A stretch of DNA of 27,506 nt from Tubiluchus corallicola (lineage: Eukaryota; Priapulida; Priapulimorpha; Priapulimorphida; Tubiluchidae). Position 1 is the first letter of the stretch; the number at the start of each line of letters is the position of its first letter. Positions 1 to 10,266 of the stretch are shown here, piece by piece. Both the position numbers and the translations under genes were made by a program. Location: contig JAQGDQ010002465.1 of the NCBI GenBank assembly GCA_030141605.1, positions 1-27,506 on the forward strand, written 5' to 3'. Below the pieces are notes generated by a model. That model was not told the DNA's origin, searched no databases, and worked only from the letters and a program-made list of their open reading frames with translations.

Positions 1-1
1 T

Positions 2-418
2 TTATTTAATAAAAAAAATAATCATCTATTAAGGTATCTACACCATGATACTTTAATTATGAGACACGATAAAAAAGTTTTTTTAAAAAATACTTTAAAA
101 ACCTTTGAAAAATCAAAACATGTTGGTGATTACGAAAGAATTTTGCTATTTTCTATTTATGCAAATAAGATCCTAAACAACTATGAAAATATAAAACAAG
201 AATTATCTCCATTTGTAGGGGCTTTTATTTCTAAAAATCCATATATGATTATATTTTTTAGAGGGTTATTTAAAGCAGTTGAATATTCTATGGATAACAA
301 AGTAAAAGATGGAGAAGAATTTTTACATAATTTAAGCTTAAGGTTAAAAAAGATCATAAAAAATATAGATTCAAATTATTATCAAAACAATATAGCTTTG
401 AAAAATGTGTTGGAATAA
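2..418 (+). CDS. 3' part of an unrecognised protein, probably entering from outside the window
   Basis: The frame is open from base 2 to the TAA at 418, which gives 139 codons. The first ATG in it is at 59, but no Shine-Dalgarno sequence stands before it, so the gene more likely starts upstream of the window. The visible protein is basic and hydrophilic, rich in Lys, Asn and Ile. It is apparently helical, with one hydrophobic stretch (MIIFFRGLF) around residues 78-86 counted from the ATG. I see no signal peptide or catalytic motif, and I do not recognise the family. The next gene, glxK, starts about 100 bp later behind its own strong ribosome binding site. Confidence 0.45.
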   Translation, partial: LFNKKNNHLLRYLHHDTLIMRHDKKVFLKNTLKTFEKSKHVGDYERILLFSIYANKILNNYENIKQELSPFVGAFISKNPYMIIFFRGLFKAVEYSMDNKVKDGEEFLHNLSLRLKKIIKNIDSNYYQNNIALKNVLE

Positions 419-520
419 ATGCTGACATTAAAAAATATAAAACAAAGTAAGTGTAAAAATCTAAGCAATATGTTAAAAGGGATGAAAATTAACAATTAAT
501 TATAAACACGGAGGTTACAA

Positions 521-1654
521 ATGAAAATCACTATCGCTATAGATTCTTTTAAAGATAGCCTAACTTCTTTAGAAGCAGCAGAGGCAATAGAAAGTGGTAT
601 AAAGTCAGTATATAAAAATGCAGAGATTGATAAAGTTCCTATTGCTGATGGAGGTGAGGGAACTGTAGACGCTTTAATAGATGCCACTAATGGAAAAAAG
701 ATACATCTAGTAGTTAAAAACCCATTAATGGAAAATATAAAAGCAAGTTATGGTATACTTGGAAATGGTGAAACAGCTGTAATTGAAATGGCTGCTGCCT
801 CTGGTTTGACACTTATTCCTTCAGAAAAAAGAAATCCATGGCATACTACAACTTTTGGTACAGGAGAAATAATACTAGACGCGTTAAAAAAAGGATGTCG
901 AAAGTTTATTGTTGGAATTGGTGGAAGTGCTACTAATGATGCTGGAATGGGTATGTTAAGAGCGTTAGGGTATAAGTTTTACAACCACTTAAATGTAGAG
1001 TTAAAAGGTAGTGGAAGAGACCTTATTGAGGTAAAAAAAATTGATGACACTAATGTAGTGCCAGAAATAAAAAAATGCGAATTTTTAATCGCTTGCGACG
1101 TCGACAACCCTTTTCATGGAAAAAATGGAGCTTCGTATATATATGCAAAGCAAAAGGGTGCTGGAACGTCAATGATTGAAGATCTTGATAAAGGATTAAG
1201 AAATTTTGCAAACGAAATATTTAAGCATAATAACTGTGATATTTCAAATATCAAAGGAGCTGGAGCTGCTGGGGGGCTAGGAGGAGCATTTCTTGCATTT
1301 CTAGGTGGTGAACTAAAACCTGGCATAGAAATAATTATTAAGCAAATTGATTTAGAAAGTAAAATAAAAAATTCACAATATGTGATAACTGGCGAAGGTA
1401 AAATAGACTCTCAAAGTGTAATGGGAAAAACTCCTGTAGGAGTAGCAAAGTATGCTAAAAAAGCTGGTGCAAAGGTTATAGGGATAACAGGCACTTTAGG
1501 AAAAGACTATGAGAAGATATATCATTATGGAGTTGATTGTGTTTTTTCCATCATAAATAAACCAATGAAAATGGAAGAGGCTTTAAAAAAAGAAAATGCA
1601 TATTCTATGTTAAAAGATTTGAGTAAAAATATTTTTAAATTACTCAAAATATAA
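521..1654 (+). CDS. glxK: glycerate kinase, GlxK/GarK family
   Basis: This 377-residue protein phosphorylates D-glycerate with ATP. The GlxK/GarK family usually makes 2-phosphoglycerate, which feeds into glycolysis. Family motifs are clear: IAIDSFKDSL at the N-terminus, PIADGGEGTVDAL near residue 40, the GGSATNDAGMGML loop near 140, a glycine- and alanine-rich GAGAAGGLGGAFLAF stretch near 245, and GEGKIDSQS near 290 followed by GKTPVGVAKYAKKAGAK. The length matches the family. The ATG at 521 follows a strong GGAGG about 7 bases upstream. It stands alone, with an unrelated fragment before it and a terminator region after it, so context adds nothing about the source of glycerate. Confidence 0.93.
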   Translation: MKITIAIDSFKDSLTSLEAAEAIESGIKSVYKNAEIDKVPIADGGEGTVDALIDATNGKKIHLVVKNPLMENIKASYGILGNGETAVIEMAAASGLTLIPSEKRNPWHTTTFGTGEIILDALKKGCRKFIVGIGGSATNDAGMGMLRALGYKFYNHLNVELKGSGRDLIEVKKIDDTNVVPEIKKCEFLIACDVDNPFHGKNGASYIYAKQKGAGTSMIEDLDKGLRNFANEIFKHNNCDISNIKGAGAAGGLGGAFLAFLGGELKPGIEIIIKQIDLESKIKNSQYVITGEGKIDSQSVMGKTPVGVAKYAKKAGAKVIGITGTLGKDYEKIYHYGVDCVFSIINKPMKMEEALKKENAYSMLKDLSKNIFKLLKI

Positions 1655-2006
1655 CGCTATTTAAGGTTCTTAATTCAGTTATATTGCTCCAGTAAAACTT
1701 AAATTTTTACAGCTATTATTAAAATTATATTCAAAATAAACTTTATTTTTTTAGTCAACTTTAATTTGATTTATTAGGTTGTAATTGTTAAACTATACTT
1801 GAAGGAGCACCTTACCTTTTTTATTTTAATTCCCCCTTTATTGGAAAAATAGCAGTTTATTTATAACTGCTATTTTTCTTTTTTGCTATTATTATGTCTA
1901 TTACAAAACTTCAAACAAATAGTTTTTGATAGATTCCGCCAATTTCTTATTTACACTATATTTAATAGCCTACCAGATCTTTTTTTACGTGAAATTTTTT
2001 CATAAT
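1655..2006. other. AT-rich intergenic region between glxK and the rplU promoters
   Basis: About 350 bp without a supported gene. It holds the terminator hairpin at 1845-1883 and otherwise AT-rich sequence. An AAGGAG-like string near 1801 has no start codon after it. I see no tRNA or coding remnant. Confidence 0.6.
1845..1883 (+). terminator. intrinsic terminator, perfect 13-bp stem
   Basis: The left arm is 1845-1857 and the right arm 1865-1877, a perfect inverted repeat with a 7-base loop. It is followed by CTTTTTT. The left arm begins with five A's, so the reverse strand has a shorter T tract too. It is the likely end of glxK transcription and insulates the rplU operon. Confidence 0.8.
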
Positions 2007-2035
2007 TTGAGTTCCATTATCGCTCCCTGTATAAT
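2007..2035 (+). promoter_or_regulatory. sigma-70 promoter, distal of two before rplU
   Basis: TTGAGT at 2007-2012 and a perfect TATAAT at 2030-2035 are separated by 17 bases. Transcription would start near 2042 and read into the rplU leader. Confidence 0.65.
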
Positions 2036-2047
2036 ACCATATGACTA

Positions 2048-2076
2048 TTGACAAAACACCAATAATATGATATTCT
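2048..2076 (+). promoter_or_regulatory. sigma-70 promoter, proximal, for rplU-prp-rpmA
   Basis: A perfect TTGACA at 2048-2053 and TATTCT at 2071-2076 are separated by 17 bases. The predicted start is near 2083, about 60 bases before the rplU ATG. It lies 41 bp downstream of the other promoter, so the two are tandem. Confidence 0.8.
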
Positions 2077-2084
2077 AAGGATCA

Positions 2085-2119
2085 CGCATAGTTGTGGTAT
2101 TCAGCAACCTATACTAGCG
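2085..2119 (+). promoter_or_regulatory. candidate structured leader of the L21 operon
   Basis: Directly after the predicted transcription start, CGC-ATAG-TTG (2085-2094) can pair with CAA-(C)-CTAT-(ACTA)-GCG (2105-2119). This forms an interrupted 10-bp stem with a 10-base loop. Known biology: low-GC bacteria often carry an L21 leader RNA here that is thought to mediate autoregulation. I infer the same role from position and folding, and I did not match it to the Rfam model. Confidence 0.45.
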
Positions 2120-2143
2120 ATTTTTATATTAGGAGGTGTTATA

Positions 2144-2454
2144 ATGTACGCAATTATCAAAACTGGCGGAAAGCAGTACAAAGTAAGCGAAGGTGACATT
2201 ATACAAATTGAAAAATTAAATGCTGAAGTTAATGATGATGTAGTAATAAATAATGTTCTTTTAATCAGTAAGGACAGTGATATCAATGTTGGAAAGCCTA
2301 CTATTGATGGAGCAAAAGTTACTGCAAAGGTTTTAGATCAAAATAAATCTAAGAAAGTGATTAACTTTAAATACAAACCTAAGAAGGCTTACAAAGAAAA
2401 GTTGGCCATAGGCAAAGATACACTGAATTAAAAATACAAACTATAGAAGGCTAA
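2144..2454 (+). CDS. rplU: 50S ribosomal protein L21, frame broken near the 3' end
   Basis: This is a large-subunit protein that binds 23S rRNA next to L20. The start is typical ([14 protein letters not shown]) and the ATG follows a strong AGGAGGTG. The uninterrupted frame stops at 2431 after 95 residues, with the non-family tail LAIGKDTLN. From 2404 the -1 frame instead reads [16 protein letters not shown] and stops at 2454. That is the conserved L21 C-terminus and gives exactly the usual 103 residues. One base is therefore missing around 2401-2404. The corrected stop lies 4 bases before prp, as expected in this operon. L21 is highly conserved, so an error in the sequence is more likely than a real mutation. 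Confidence 0.93.
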
Positions 2455-2458
2455 CAGA

Positions 2459-2803
2459 GTGACAAACATTATTTTTTATAGAAAAAAAAAATATATCTAT
2501 GCAATAAAAGCTAGTGGACACAGCCTCTATGATGAGCATGGAAAAGATATAGTTTGTAATTCTATCTCTATTCTACTGCAGTATGCTGTTGCTGCTATAA
2601 ATGTACAACTAAACCTCAATGCTCATTTTCATATAAGCATTGAAAATAGTGAACTATTTTTAAGTTTGGAAAAAGTTAAAAAAGATTTGATTAAAGAAAA
2701 TAAAAAAACTATATATACTATTTTTGAAACTTTATACAAAGTAATAAAAGAAATTGAAAGTGAATATCCTTCACATGTAAAAGTAACAAATAAGGAGGCT
2801 TAA
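2459..2803 (+). CDS. prp: ribosomal processing cysteine protease Prp
   Basis: Prp removes the N-terminal extension of ribosomal protein L27 in Firmicutes and Fusobacteria, and is encoded between rplU and rpmA, as here. The 114-residue product shows the conserved GHS motif with His21 and the DIVCNSIS motif with Cys33. These correspond to the catalytic His/Cys pair of the S. aureus enzyme, spaced 12 residues apart. The start is GTG at 2459, preceded by AGAAGG at 2445-2450. It ends 3 bases before rpmA. Its presumed substrate site is visible in the next gene. Confidence 0.92.
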   Translation: MTNIIFYRKKKYIYAIKASGHSLYDEHGKDIVCNSISILLQYAVAAINVQLNLNAHFHISIENSELFLSLEKVKKDLIKENKKTIYTIFETLYKVIKEIESEYPSHVKVTNKEA

Positions 2804-2806
2804 TCT

Positions 2807-3091
2807 ATGTTTAAATTAGAGTTACAACTTTTTGCAAAAAAAAAGGGACAAGGTTCTGTAAAAAACGGAAGAGATTCTAACCCTAAATATCTAGGTATAA
2901 AAAAATATGATGGTGAAAAAGTTAAAGCTGGTAATATAATTGTTAGACAAAGAGGAAACTCTTTCCATGCTGGAAATGATATGGGACAAGGTAAAGACTA
3001 CACTCTATTTGCTTTAACTGATGGGTTTGTTAAATTCGAGAGATTTGGGAAAAATAAAAAGAAAGTTTCTATTTATCCTGAAAAAGCTTAA
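2807..3091 (+). CDS. rpmA: 50S ribosomal protein L27 with Prp-cleavable N-terminal extension
   Basis: L27 reaches toward the peptidyl-transferase centre of the ribosome with its N-terminus. The 94-residue product begins [10 protein letters not shown] followed by KKKGQGS. This is the Prp recognition pattern, with cleavage expected after the Ala at position 10 by analogy with S. aureus L27. The body is typical ([39 protein letters not shown]). The ATG follows a GGAGG inside the end of prp. A terminator follows immediately, so this is the last gene of the rplU-prp-rpmA operon. Confidence 0.97.
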   Translation: MFKLELQLFAKKKGQGSVKNGRDSNPKYLGIKKYDGEKVKAGNIIVRQRGNSFHAGNDMGQGKDYTLFALTDGFVKFERFGKNKKKVSIYPEKA

Positions 3092-3093
3092 TT

Positions 3094-3119
3094 ATCCTGG
3101 TATATCCAGGATTTTTTTA
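3094..3119 (+). terminator. intrinsic terminator after rpmA
   Basis: ATCCTGG (3094-3100) pairs with CCAGGAT (3106-3112) around a 5-base loop, followed by a T run to 3118. It starts 3 bases after the rpmA stop. Confidence 0.85.
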
Positions 3120-3172
3120 TAATCTAAATTAATATATTAAAAAAATATTTTAATCATTATAGGAGAAACTTT

Positions 3173-4456
3173 ATGTTTATTGACGAATCAATAATTATTG
3201 TAAAATCTGGAGATGGTGGTAACGGTGCTTCTTCCTTTAGAAAGGAAAAATACATTCAATTTGGTGGCCCTGATGGAGGAGACGGTGGTAACGGTGGATC
3301 TATATATTTTATAGTAAGTAATAATATTAACACTCTTGTTGATTTTAGATACAATAAATTCTACAGAGCTCAAAATGGAGAAAGTGGCAATAAAAAAAAT
3401 ATGCATGGCAAACAAGGAAAAGATCTTATCATTAATGTTCCTTTAGGCACAATGGTAAAAGACTTTGAAACTGAAAAACTTTTACTTGATATGAATGAAG
3501 AAGGTAAAAAAAGCCTTTTTTTAAAAGGAGGAAAAGGAGGATTTGGAAACTCTAGATTTAAAAGCTCTGTAAAAAGAGCGCCTAAAATTGCTTTAAAAGG
3601 AAAACCTGGCATAGAATTAAAAATTAAATTAGAACTTAAACTTTTAGCAGACATAGCCCTTGTTGGTTATCCTAGTGTTGGAAAGTCTAGTTTTATTAAT
3701 AAAGTATCCGCTGTTAAATCAAAGGTTGCAAATTATCATTTTACAACTTTAAACCCTAAAATAGGGGTTGTCCGCTTAGAGGAATCAAAATCTTTTCTTA
3801 TTGCTGACATTCCTGGACTTATTGAAGGAGCCCATGAAGGAGTTGGCCTTGGTGATAAATTTTTAAAACATATTGAAAGGTGTAAAATTATATTGCATTT
3901 AATAGATGTTTCTGCTATTGAGGGTAGATGTCCAATTGAAGATTTTGAGAAAATTAATAAAGAGCTACATAAATATAGTCATAAGTTATCTAATAAAAAA
4001 CAAATTGTTGTAGCTAATAAAATGGATCTTTTATACGATTCTAAAAACTTTGATGATTTAAAAAACTATTTAAATAAAAAAAATATTGAATTATATCCTA
4101 TTTCTGTATTGTTTAATGATGGTTTAGATAAAGTGCTATATAAAGCATATGACTTAATTCAGAAAACTGAAGAATATATTTTAGAAACAGAATATAGTGT
4201 AGATGACATAATTCTTTCTAAAAGTAAAATGGAAGAAAATTGGGTTATAAACGTAGATAATGATGGCGTTTTTAATGTTAGTGGAAAAATAGTAAATAAT
4301 GTATTAAACACATATCTTTTTAATGATAACGACTCTATTGTTAATTTTATTCATATTCTCAAAAATCTTGGACTTGAGAAAGAACTTGAAAAGCACAACA
4401 TCAAAGATGGAGACACTGTTAGAATATTTGATTTAGAGTTTGATTATGTAGTATAA
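3173..4456 (+). CDS. obgE: GTPase ObgE/CgtA
   Basis: Obg is an essential GTPase that binds the 50S subunit and couples ribosome assembly to stress and growth signals. The 427-residue protein has the three Obg parts. A glycine-rich Obg fold spans about 1-158 (SGDGGNGASSFRKEK, GGPDGGDGGNGG). The G domain carries G1 GYPSVGKSSF at about 165, switch I FTTLNP, G3 DIPGLIEGAHEG, G4 NKMDLL and G5 ISVLFNDG. A C-terminal OCT domain runs from about 355 and ends GDTVRIFDLEFDYV. The ATG has an AGGAG upstream. It lies just after the L27 terminator, as is common for rplU-rpmA-obg, but here probably uses its own weak promoter. Confidence 0.97.
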   Translation: MFIDESIIIVKSGDGGNGASSFRKEKYIQFGGPDGGDGGNGGSIYFIVSNNINTLVDFRYNKFYRAQNGESGNKKNMHGKQGKDLIINVPLGTMVKDFETEKLLLDMNEEGKKSLFLKGGKGGFGNSRFKSSVKRAPKIALKGKPGIELKIKLELKLLADIALVGYPSVGKSSFINKVSAVKSKVANYHFTTLNPKIGVVRLEESKSFLIADIPGLIEGAHEGVGLGDKFLKHIERCKIILHLIDVSAIEGRCPIEDFEKINKELHKYSHKLSNKKQIVVANKMDLLYDSKNFDDLKNYLNKKNIELYPISVLFNDGLDKVLYKAYDLIQKTEEYILETEYSVDDIILSKSKMEENWVINVDNDGVFNVSGKIVNNVLNTYLFNDNDSIVNFIHILKNLGLEKELEKHNIKDGDTVRIFDLEFDYVV

Positions 4457-4478
4457 ATTTTACTTTGAGGTAAGCCTT

Positions 4479-5225
4479 ATGTTTAAAAAAAGAAACGGTT
4501 ATTATTATGTGGAAGAATTTGAAAAATATAATTTAGAAGCTCTTTTTTCAACAAAAAAAATAGGTTTTTCTAATAATTTAGATTACTTTATAAATAAGGA
4601 TTCATCTCATTTTTCTTTTTTAACTACAAATAGTACCTATAAAAATTTAATTTATGCAAAACAAACTCATAGTAATAATATTATTTCAATAGATAAAAAT
4701 ACTACTAAATACTACTATGAAAATGTCGATGGTTTTATCACAGCTAGGAGTGATGTTGTGCTAATGACTAGATTTGCAGATTGTCTTCCTATATATGTTT
4801 ATGATATTAAAAATAAAATCATTGGTCTTTGCCACTCTGGGTGGTTAGGGTCATATAAAGGTATACAAGTTAATATTATAAATAAAATGAAGCACAAATA
4901 TTCTAGCATGAATCAAAATATAATTGTGGCTTTAGGCATTGGTATAAAATCCTGCTGTTACGAAGTTCAAATTGATTTCTATGAAAAATTTACTAAAAAA
5001 TACTCTAAAGATATTTTAGAAAAAGTATTTCACTATAAAAATAACAAATTGTATTTTGATAATGAAAATTTTAATTTTTTTATATTAAAGGAATATGGAA
5101 TTCCTGAGGAAAACATTGTTAAAAGCAATATATGTACATACTGTCACTCTGATCACCTATTTTTTTCTTATCGAAAAGATAAAAATTCTATTGGAAGAAA
5201 TTGTGCTTTTTTACATATCTTATAA
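4479..5225 (+). CDS. pgeF: peptidoglycan editing factor PgeF / purine nucleoside phosphorylase (YfiH/laccase-domain family)
   Basis: The 248-residue protein belongs to the YfiH family. Members show copper- or zinc-dependent nucleoside phosphorylase and deaminase activity in vitro, and in E. coli PgeF limits wrong amino acids in peptidoglycan stems. The metal-binding signature is present: AKQTHSNNI (His), RFADCLPIYVYD (Cys) and LCHSGWLGSYKGI (His). The typical ENVDGFIT and IGIKSCCYEV stretches are also there. It begins 22 bp after obgE behind GAGGTAAG and is followed 24 bp later by nagA, so the three genes are probably co-transcribed. The cell-wall role would fit beside nagA, but that is inference. 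Confidence 0.88.
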   Translation: MFKKRNGYYYVEEFEKYNLEALFSTKKIGFSNNLDYFINKDSSHFSFLTTNSTYKNLIYAKQTHSNNIISIDKNTTKYYYENVDGFITARSDVVLMTRFADCLPIYVYDIKNKIIGLCHSGWLGSYKGIQVNIINKMKHKYSSMNQNIIVALGIGIKSCCYEVQIDFYEKFTKKYSKDILEKVFHYKNNKLYFDNENFNFFILKEYGIPEENIVKSNICTYCHSDHLFFSYRKDKNSIGRNCAFLHIL

Positions 5226-5249
5226 TTTTATTAACATGGAGTTCAACAT

Positions 5250-6395
5250 ATGAATATATTAATTAAGAATGCAAATATAGTTCTAAAGAATAAAATACTA
5301 AAAAATTATTGTTTATATATTGAAAATAATAAAATTGAGAAAATTGCTAAAAAAATTAAATATAATTATATAAAAAAGGTTATAGATGCTAACAATAATT
5401 ACATTATACCTGGATTTATAGATTTACATATTCATGGAGCAAATGGTTATGACATTATGGATGGAAATAAAAAATCTATCGAAGAAATTTCAAAATTTAT
5501 TTTAAAAAAAGGAGTAACTTCTTTTTTACCAACTTTAATTACTGAGTCAAATGAAAAAATATACAAAGCTCTTAATTGTATAGCTAGCTTTAATAAAAAA
5601 GGAGTTAATAGATCTAATATACTAGGTGTTCATATGGAAGGTCCTTTTTTTTCTCATTCTTTTAAAGGTGCTCAAAATCCAAATTATATAAAATGCGCCT
5701 CAATAGAACAGACTAAAAAATACATTGAAAAACATCAAAATTTAATTAAAATTTTTACTTTAGCTCCTGAGGTAGTCTCTAAAGAAGTTATAGATTATTT
5801 AGTTGAAAATGACGTTATAGTTGCGCTGGGGCATAGCTCTGCTACATCTGAAGAGGTCCATATCGCTGTTAGATACGGAATTTCCCATGCAGTACATATT
5901 TTTAATGGCATGAAAGGGATACACCATAGGGAACCTGGAACTGCTGGTGGAATTTTATTAAATAACAATATTAAAGCTGAAGTTATTTTTGATAAAGTAC
6001 ACCTTCATCCAGATATTATAAAATTAGTTATCAAATGCAAAGGGATTTCTAATACTATTTTTGTGTCTGATTCAATTAAAGCTACTGGATTACCTGATGG
6101 TATATACAGTCTTGGTGGACTTAAAGTTATCGTTAAAAACTCAGTTGCTAGGACACAAGATGGGTCTCTTGCTGGCAGTACTCTTACCATGGATATAGCT
6201 TTTAAAAATGCCATTAGCATTTTAAACCTTTCTATAATTGATGCTGTAAAGCTAACTAGCACTAATGCTGCTAAGGAGTTAAATTTATCTTCTAAAGGTA
6301 ATATTGAAGAAGGTTATGATGCTGATATCATTCTTTATGATAAAAATAATTTTAGTATTAAACATATCATTTTAGACGGTAAAATAATTCAATAA
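5250..6395 (+). CDS. nagA: N-acetylglucosamine-6-phosphate deacetylase
   Basis: NagA removes acetate from GlcNAc-6-phosphate to give glucosamine-6-phosphate, a step in recycling cell-wall or chitin sugars. The 381-residue amidohydrolase shows the metal motif DLHIHGANGYD (His60, His62), HMEGPFF, ALGHSSATSEE, HIFNGMKGIHHREPG, the catalytic-aspartate segment FVSDSIKATG, and GSLAGSTLTMD. Length is normal. The start follows a GGAG. It closes the obgE-pgeF-nagA group. No nagB or PTS gene is nearby, so its partners must lie elsewhere. Confidence 0.95.
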   Translation: MNILIKNANIVLKNKILKNYCLYIENNKIEKIAKKIKYNYIKKVIDANNNYIIPGFIDLHIHGANGYDIMDGNKKSIEEISKFILKKGVTSFLPTLITESNEKIYKALNCIASFNKKGVNRSNILGVHMEGPFFSHSFKGAQNPNYIKCASIEQTKKYIEKHQNLIKIFTLAPEVVSKEVIDYLVENDVIVALGHSSATSEEVHIAVRYGISHAVHIFNGMKGIHHREPGTAGGILLNNNIKAEVIFDKVHLHPDIIKLVIKCKGISNTIFVSDSIKATGLPDGIYSLGGLKVIVKNSVARTQDGSLAGSTLTMDIAFKNAISILNLSIIDAVKLTSTNAAKELNLSSKGNIEEGYDADIILYDKNNFSIKHIILDGKIIQ

Positions 6396-6718
6396 CTCTA
6401 GCTTATAATTTTTTTATGCTGAGTTTAAAGTATTGCTATAAACTTACAAAACTCTAATTCTTTTTTTAACCTTATTTTTACTTATCTCATCAAATTACCC
6501 TAATATGTATTTATAGCATTTATATGGTATAACTTTACTAAAAAGATGATAAAAATAAAAACATTAACAATTATCTTCATTTTTTTATTAAAAAAATAAA
6601 TTAATATTTTATAATTTTATTCATTGTATTATCTTTATCTCAGATTTTATCTGTTAAGCATTTGCTATTCTTTAGAATTATTTTTAAAAATTTTATAAAA
6701 TAATTTTTTTTAAAAAAC
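6396..6718. other. AT-rich intergenic region between nagA and the hrcA promoter
   Basis: About 320 bp, extremely AT-rich with long A and T runs. I see no convincing hairpin terminator, RNA gene or ORF. The promoter and CIRCE element of the next operon begin at its right edge. Confidence 0.55.
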
Positions 6719-6747
6719 TTGACAAAAATATAATTCTGCGGTATGAT
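6719..6747 (+). promoter_or_regulatory. sigma-70 promoter of the hrcA-grpE-dnaK operon
   Basis: A perfect TTGACA (6719-6724), a 17-base spacer and TATGAT (6742-6747). Transcription should start near 6754, just before the CIRCE repeat. Confidence 0.85.
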
Positions 6748-6756
6748 ACTCAACAG

Positions 6757-6783
6757 TTAGCACTCTTGAAAAATGAGTGCTAA
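6757..6783 (+). promoter_or_regulatory. CIRCE element, HrcA operator
   Basis: TTAGCACTC (6757-6765), 9 spacer bases, then GAGTGCTAA (6775-6783): the exact consensus inverted repeat bound by HrcA. It lies at about +4 to +30 relative to the predicted start, in the untranslated leader of hrcA, so HrcA would repress its own operon. Confidence 0.97.
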
Positions 6784-6798
6784 CAAAAGAGGTGGATT

Positions 6799-7800
6799 AT
6801 GACTGAAAGAGAAAAGCTAGTATTAAGAGCTATTATTGATTATTATTTAGATTATGGCGAAACAATAGGGTCAAGAACTTTAGTAAAAAAATATCATATG
6901 GACCTATCTTCTGCAACTATAAGAAATGTAATGGCAGACCTTGAAGATATGGGGTATATTTCTAAAACACATACTTCTTCTGGTAGAATACCCACTGATA
7001 CAGGGTATAAGTTTTACCTTAACGAACTTCTTAAGTTTGAGGAAATAACTAAAGAAGAGCAAAAGAAAATAGACGAAGTTTACGAAAAAAAAATACATGA
7101 GATTGATTCTATCTTAAAAAAAACTTCAAATTTATTATCTAAACTTAGTTCTTATACTGGAATTGTTATGGAACCTGGGTTTAGAAGAGAAAAAATTAAA
7201 AATATTGAACTTGTATTTATCGATTCAAACTTAATTTTAGCTGTATTAATTACTGAAGAAAAAGTTGTTAAAACTAGAAAAATAACCTTAAAAAATAACG
7301 TTACAAAAGAAAGCTTACAGAATATTTCTAAAGAATTGAATAATAAAATTCAAAAATGTGAGGTCTATAGTCATGATATAGAAAGTATTATTTCACAAAT
7401 AAATGAAGTTGAAGAAGAAATTTACCAAGATATAGAAGGTGAATTTTTTATAGAAGGAGCTACCTCTATATTTTCAGAAAATGATATTGAAGATACTAAA
7501 TCTATAATTAAATTTTTTAATGAAAAAGATATAATGAGAGATTTTTTTGAAAAATTTGTGCTAAAGCAACCTTCTAAAGAAGGTGATGTAAATATTATAT
7601 TTGGAGATGAACTGGGAAGAGACGAGCTAAACAACTGTAGCTTTATATATTCAGTGTATAATATTGGTCAAGCTAAAGGTATCATTGGTATCATTGGTCC
7701 TAAAAGAATGGCTTATTCAAAAGCTGTAAAGTTAGTGGAGTATGTATCTAGTGAAGTAAATAAAGTCATGAAAAAAATAAAAGAAAAGGAGAGCACCTAA
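6799..7800 (+). CDS. hrcA: heat-inducible transcription repressor HrcA
   Basis: HrcA is a dimeric repressor that binds CIRCE and is kept active by GroEL-type chaperones, so misfolded protein lifts repression. The 333-residue product has the N-terminal winged helix (MTEREKLVLRAIIDYYLDYGETIGSR, SSATIRNVMADLEDMGYI, TSSGRIPTDTGYKFYL) and the C-terminal HrcA domain (IVMEPGF, IIGIIGPKRMAYSKA). Its own CIRCE operator precedes the gene, and GAGGTGG provides the ribosome site. Its last base is shared with the grpE start (TAATG), so the two are translationally coupled. Confidence 0.97.
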   Translation: MTEREKLVLRAIIDYYLDYGETIGSRTLVKKYHMDLSSATIRNVMADLEDMGYISKTHTSSGRIPTDTGYKFYLNELLKFEEITKEEQKKIDEVYEKKIHEIDSILKKTSNLLSKLSSYTGIVMEPGFRREKIKNIELVFIDSNLILAVLITEEKVVKTRKITLKNNVTKESLQNISKELNNKIQKCEVYSHDIESIISQINEVEEEIYQDIEGEFFIEGATSIFSENDIEDTKSIIKFFNEKDIMRDFFEKFVLKQPSKEGDVNIIFGDELGRDELNNCSFIYSVYNIGQAKGIIGIIGPKRMAYSKAVKLVEYVSSEVNKVMKKIKEKEST

Positions 7801-8405
7801 TGTCTGAAGAAAAATACAAGAATCATCTAGGTAATGAAGATGACATGGAACTTGAAAATGGTACTTTTAAAAACGAAGATAATAGTGAATTAGAAAATGA
7901 AGAAAATATTGAAATAATTGAAAATAAGGAAAGCAGCTGTCAAGATAAAATAGAGAAATTAGAAAAAGAATTAGAAGAGTGGAAAAATGCTTACCAAAGA
8001 AAACATGCTGAATTTGCAAATTTTTCTAAAAGAAAAGAAAAAGAAATGGAAGAGTTTAGGCTCTATGCTTCTGAAAAGGTAATTATAAAACTTTTAGAAA
8101 TTATTGATAATTTGGAAAGAGCAATGGAGTCATCACTAGCTTCTAAGGATCTTGATTCATTAGTTAAAGGCATTGATATGACTATTTCACAAATGCATAA
8201 TTTATTAAACCAAGAAGATGTAAAACCAATTAAATCTATTGGAGGAAATTTTGACCCTTATTTACATCAAGCTGTTCTAACAGAGTCTAATCCACAAAAA
8301 AAAGATGAGGAAATATTACAAGAATTACAAAAAGGATATACTATGAAAGACAAAGTCATAAGGCCAGCAATGGTTAAAGTAAATAAAATTATAATAAATA
8401 ATTAA
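7800..8405 (+). CDS. grpE: nucleotide exchange factor GrpE
   Basis: GrpE releases ADP from DnaK. The 201-residue protein has an acidic, probably disordered N-terminus (to about 45) and a long coiled coil (about 50-110: KIEKLEKELEEWKNAYQRKHAEFANFSKR). The conserved beta domain has IGGNFDPYLHQAV and GYTMKDKVIRPAMVKV. The ATG overlaps the hrcA stop, with AAGGAG inside hrcA as ribosome site. dnaK follows after 23 bp. Confidence 0.96.
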   Translation: MSEEKYKNHLGNEDDMELENGTFKNEDNSELENEENIEIIENKESSCQDKIEKLEKELEEWKNAYQRKHAEFANFSKRKEKEMEEFRLYASEKVIIKLLEIIDNLERAMESSLASKDLDSLVKGIDMTISQMHNLLNQEDVKPIKSIGGNFDPYLHQAVLTESNPQKKDEEILQELQKGYTMKDKVIRPAMVKVNKIIINN

Positions 8406-8419
8406 TTGAAAATAAATAG

Positions 8420-10258
<1,839 letters not shown>

Positions 10259-10266
10259 ATTTATAT

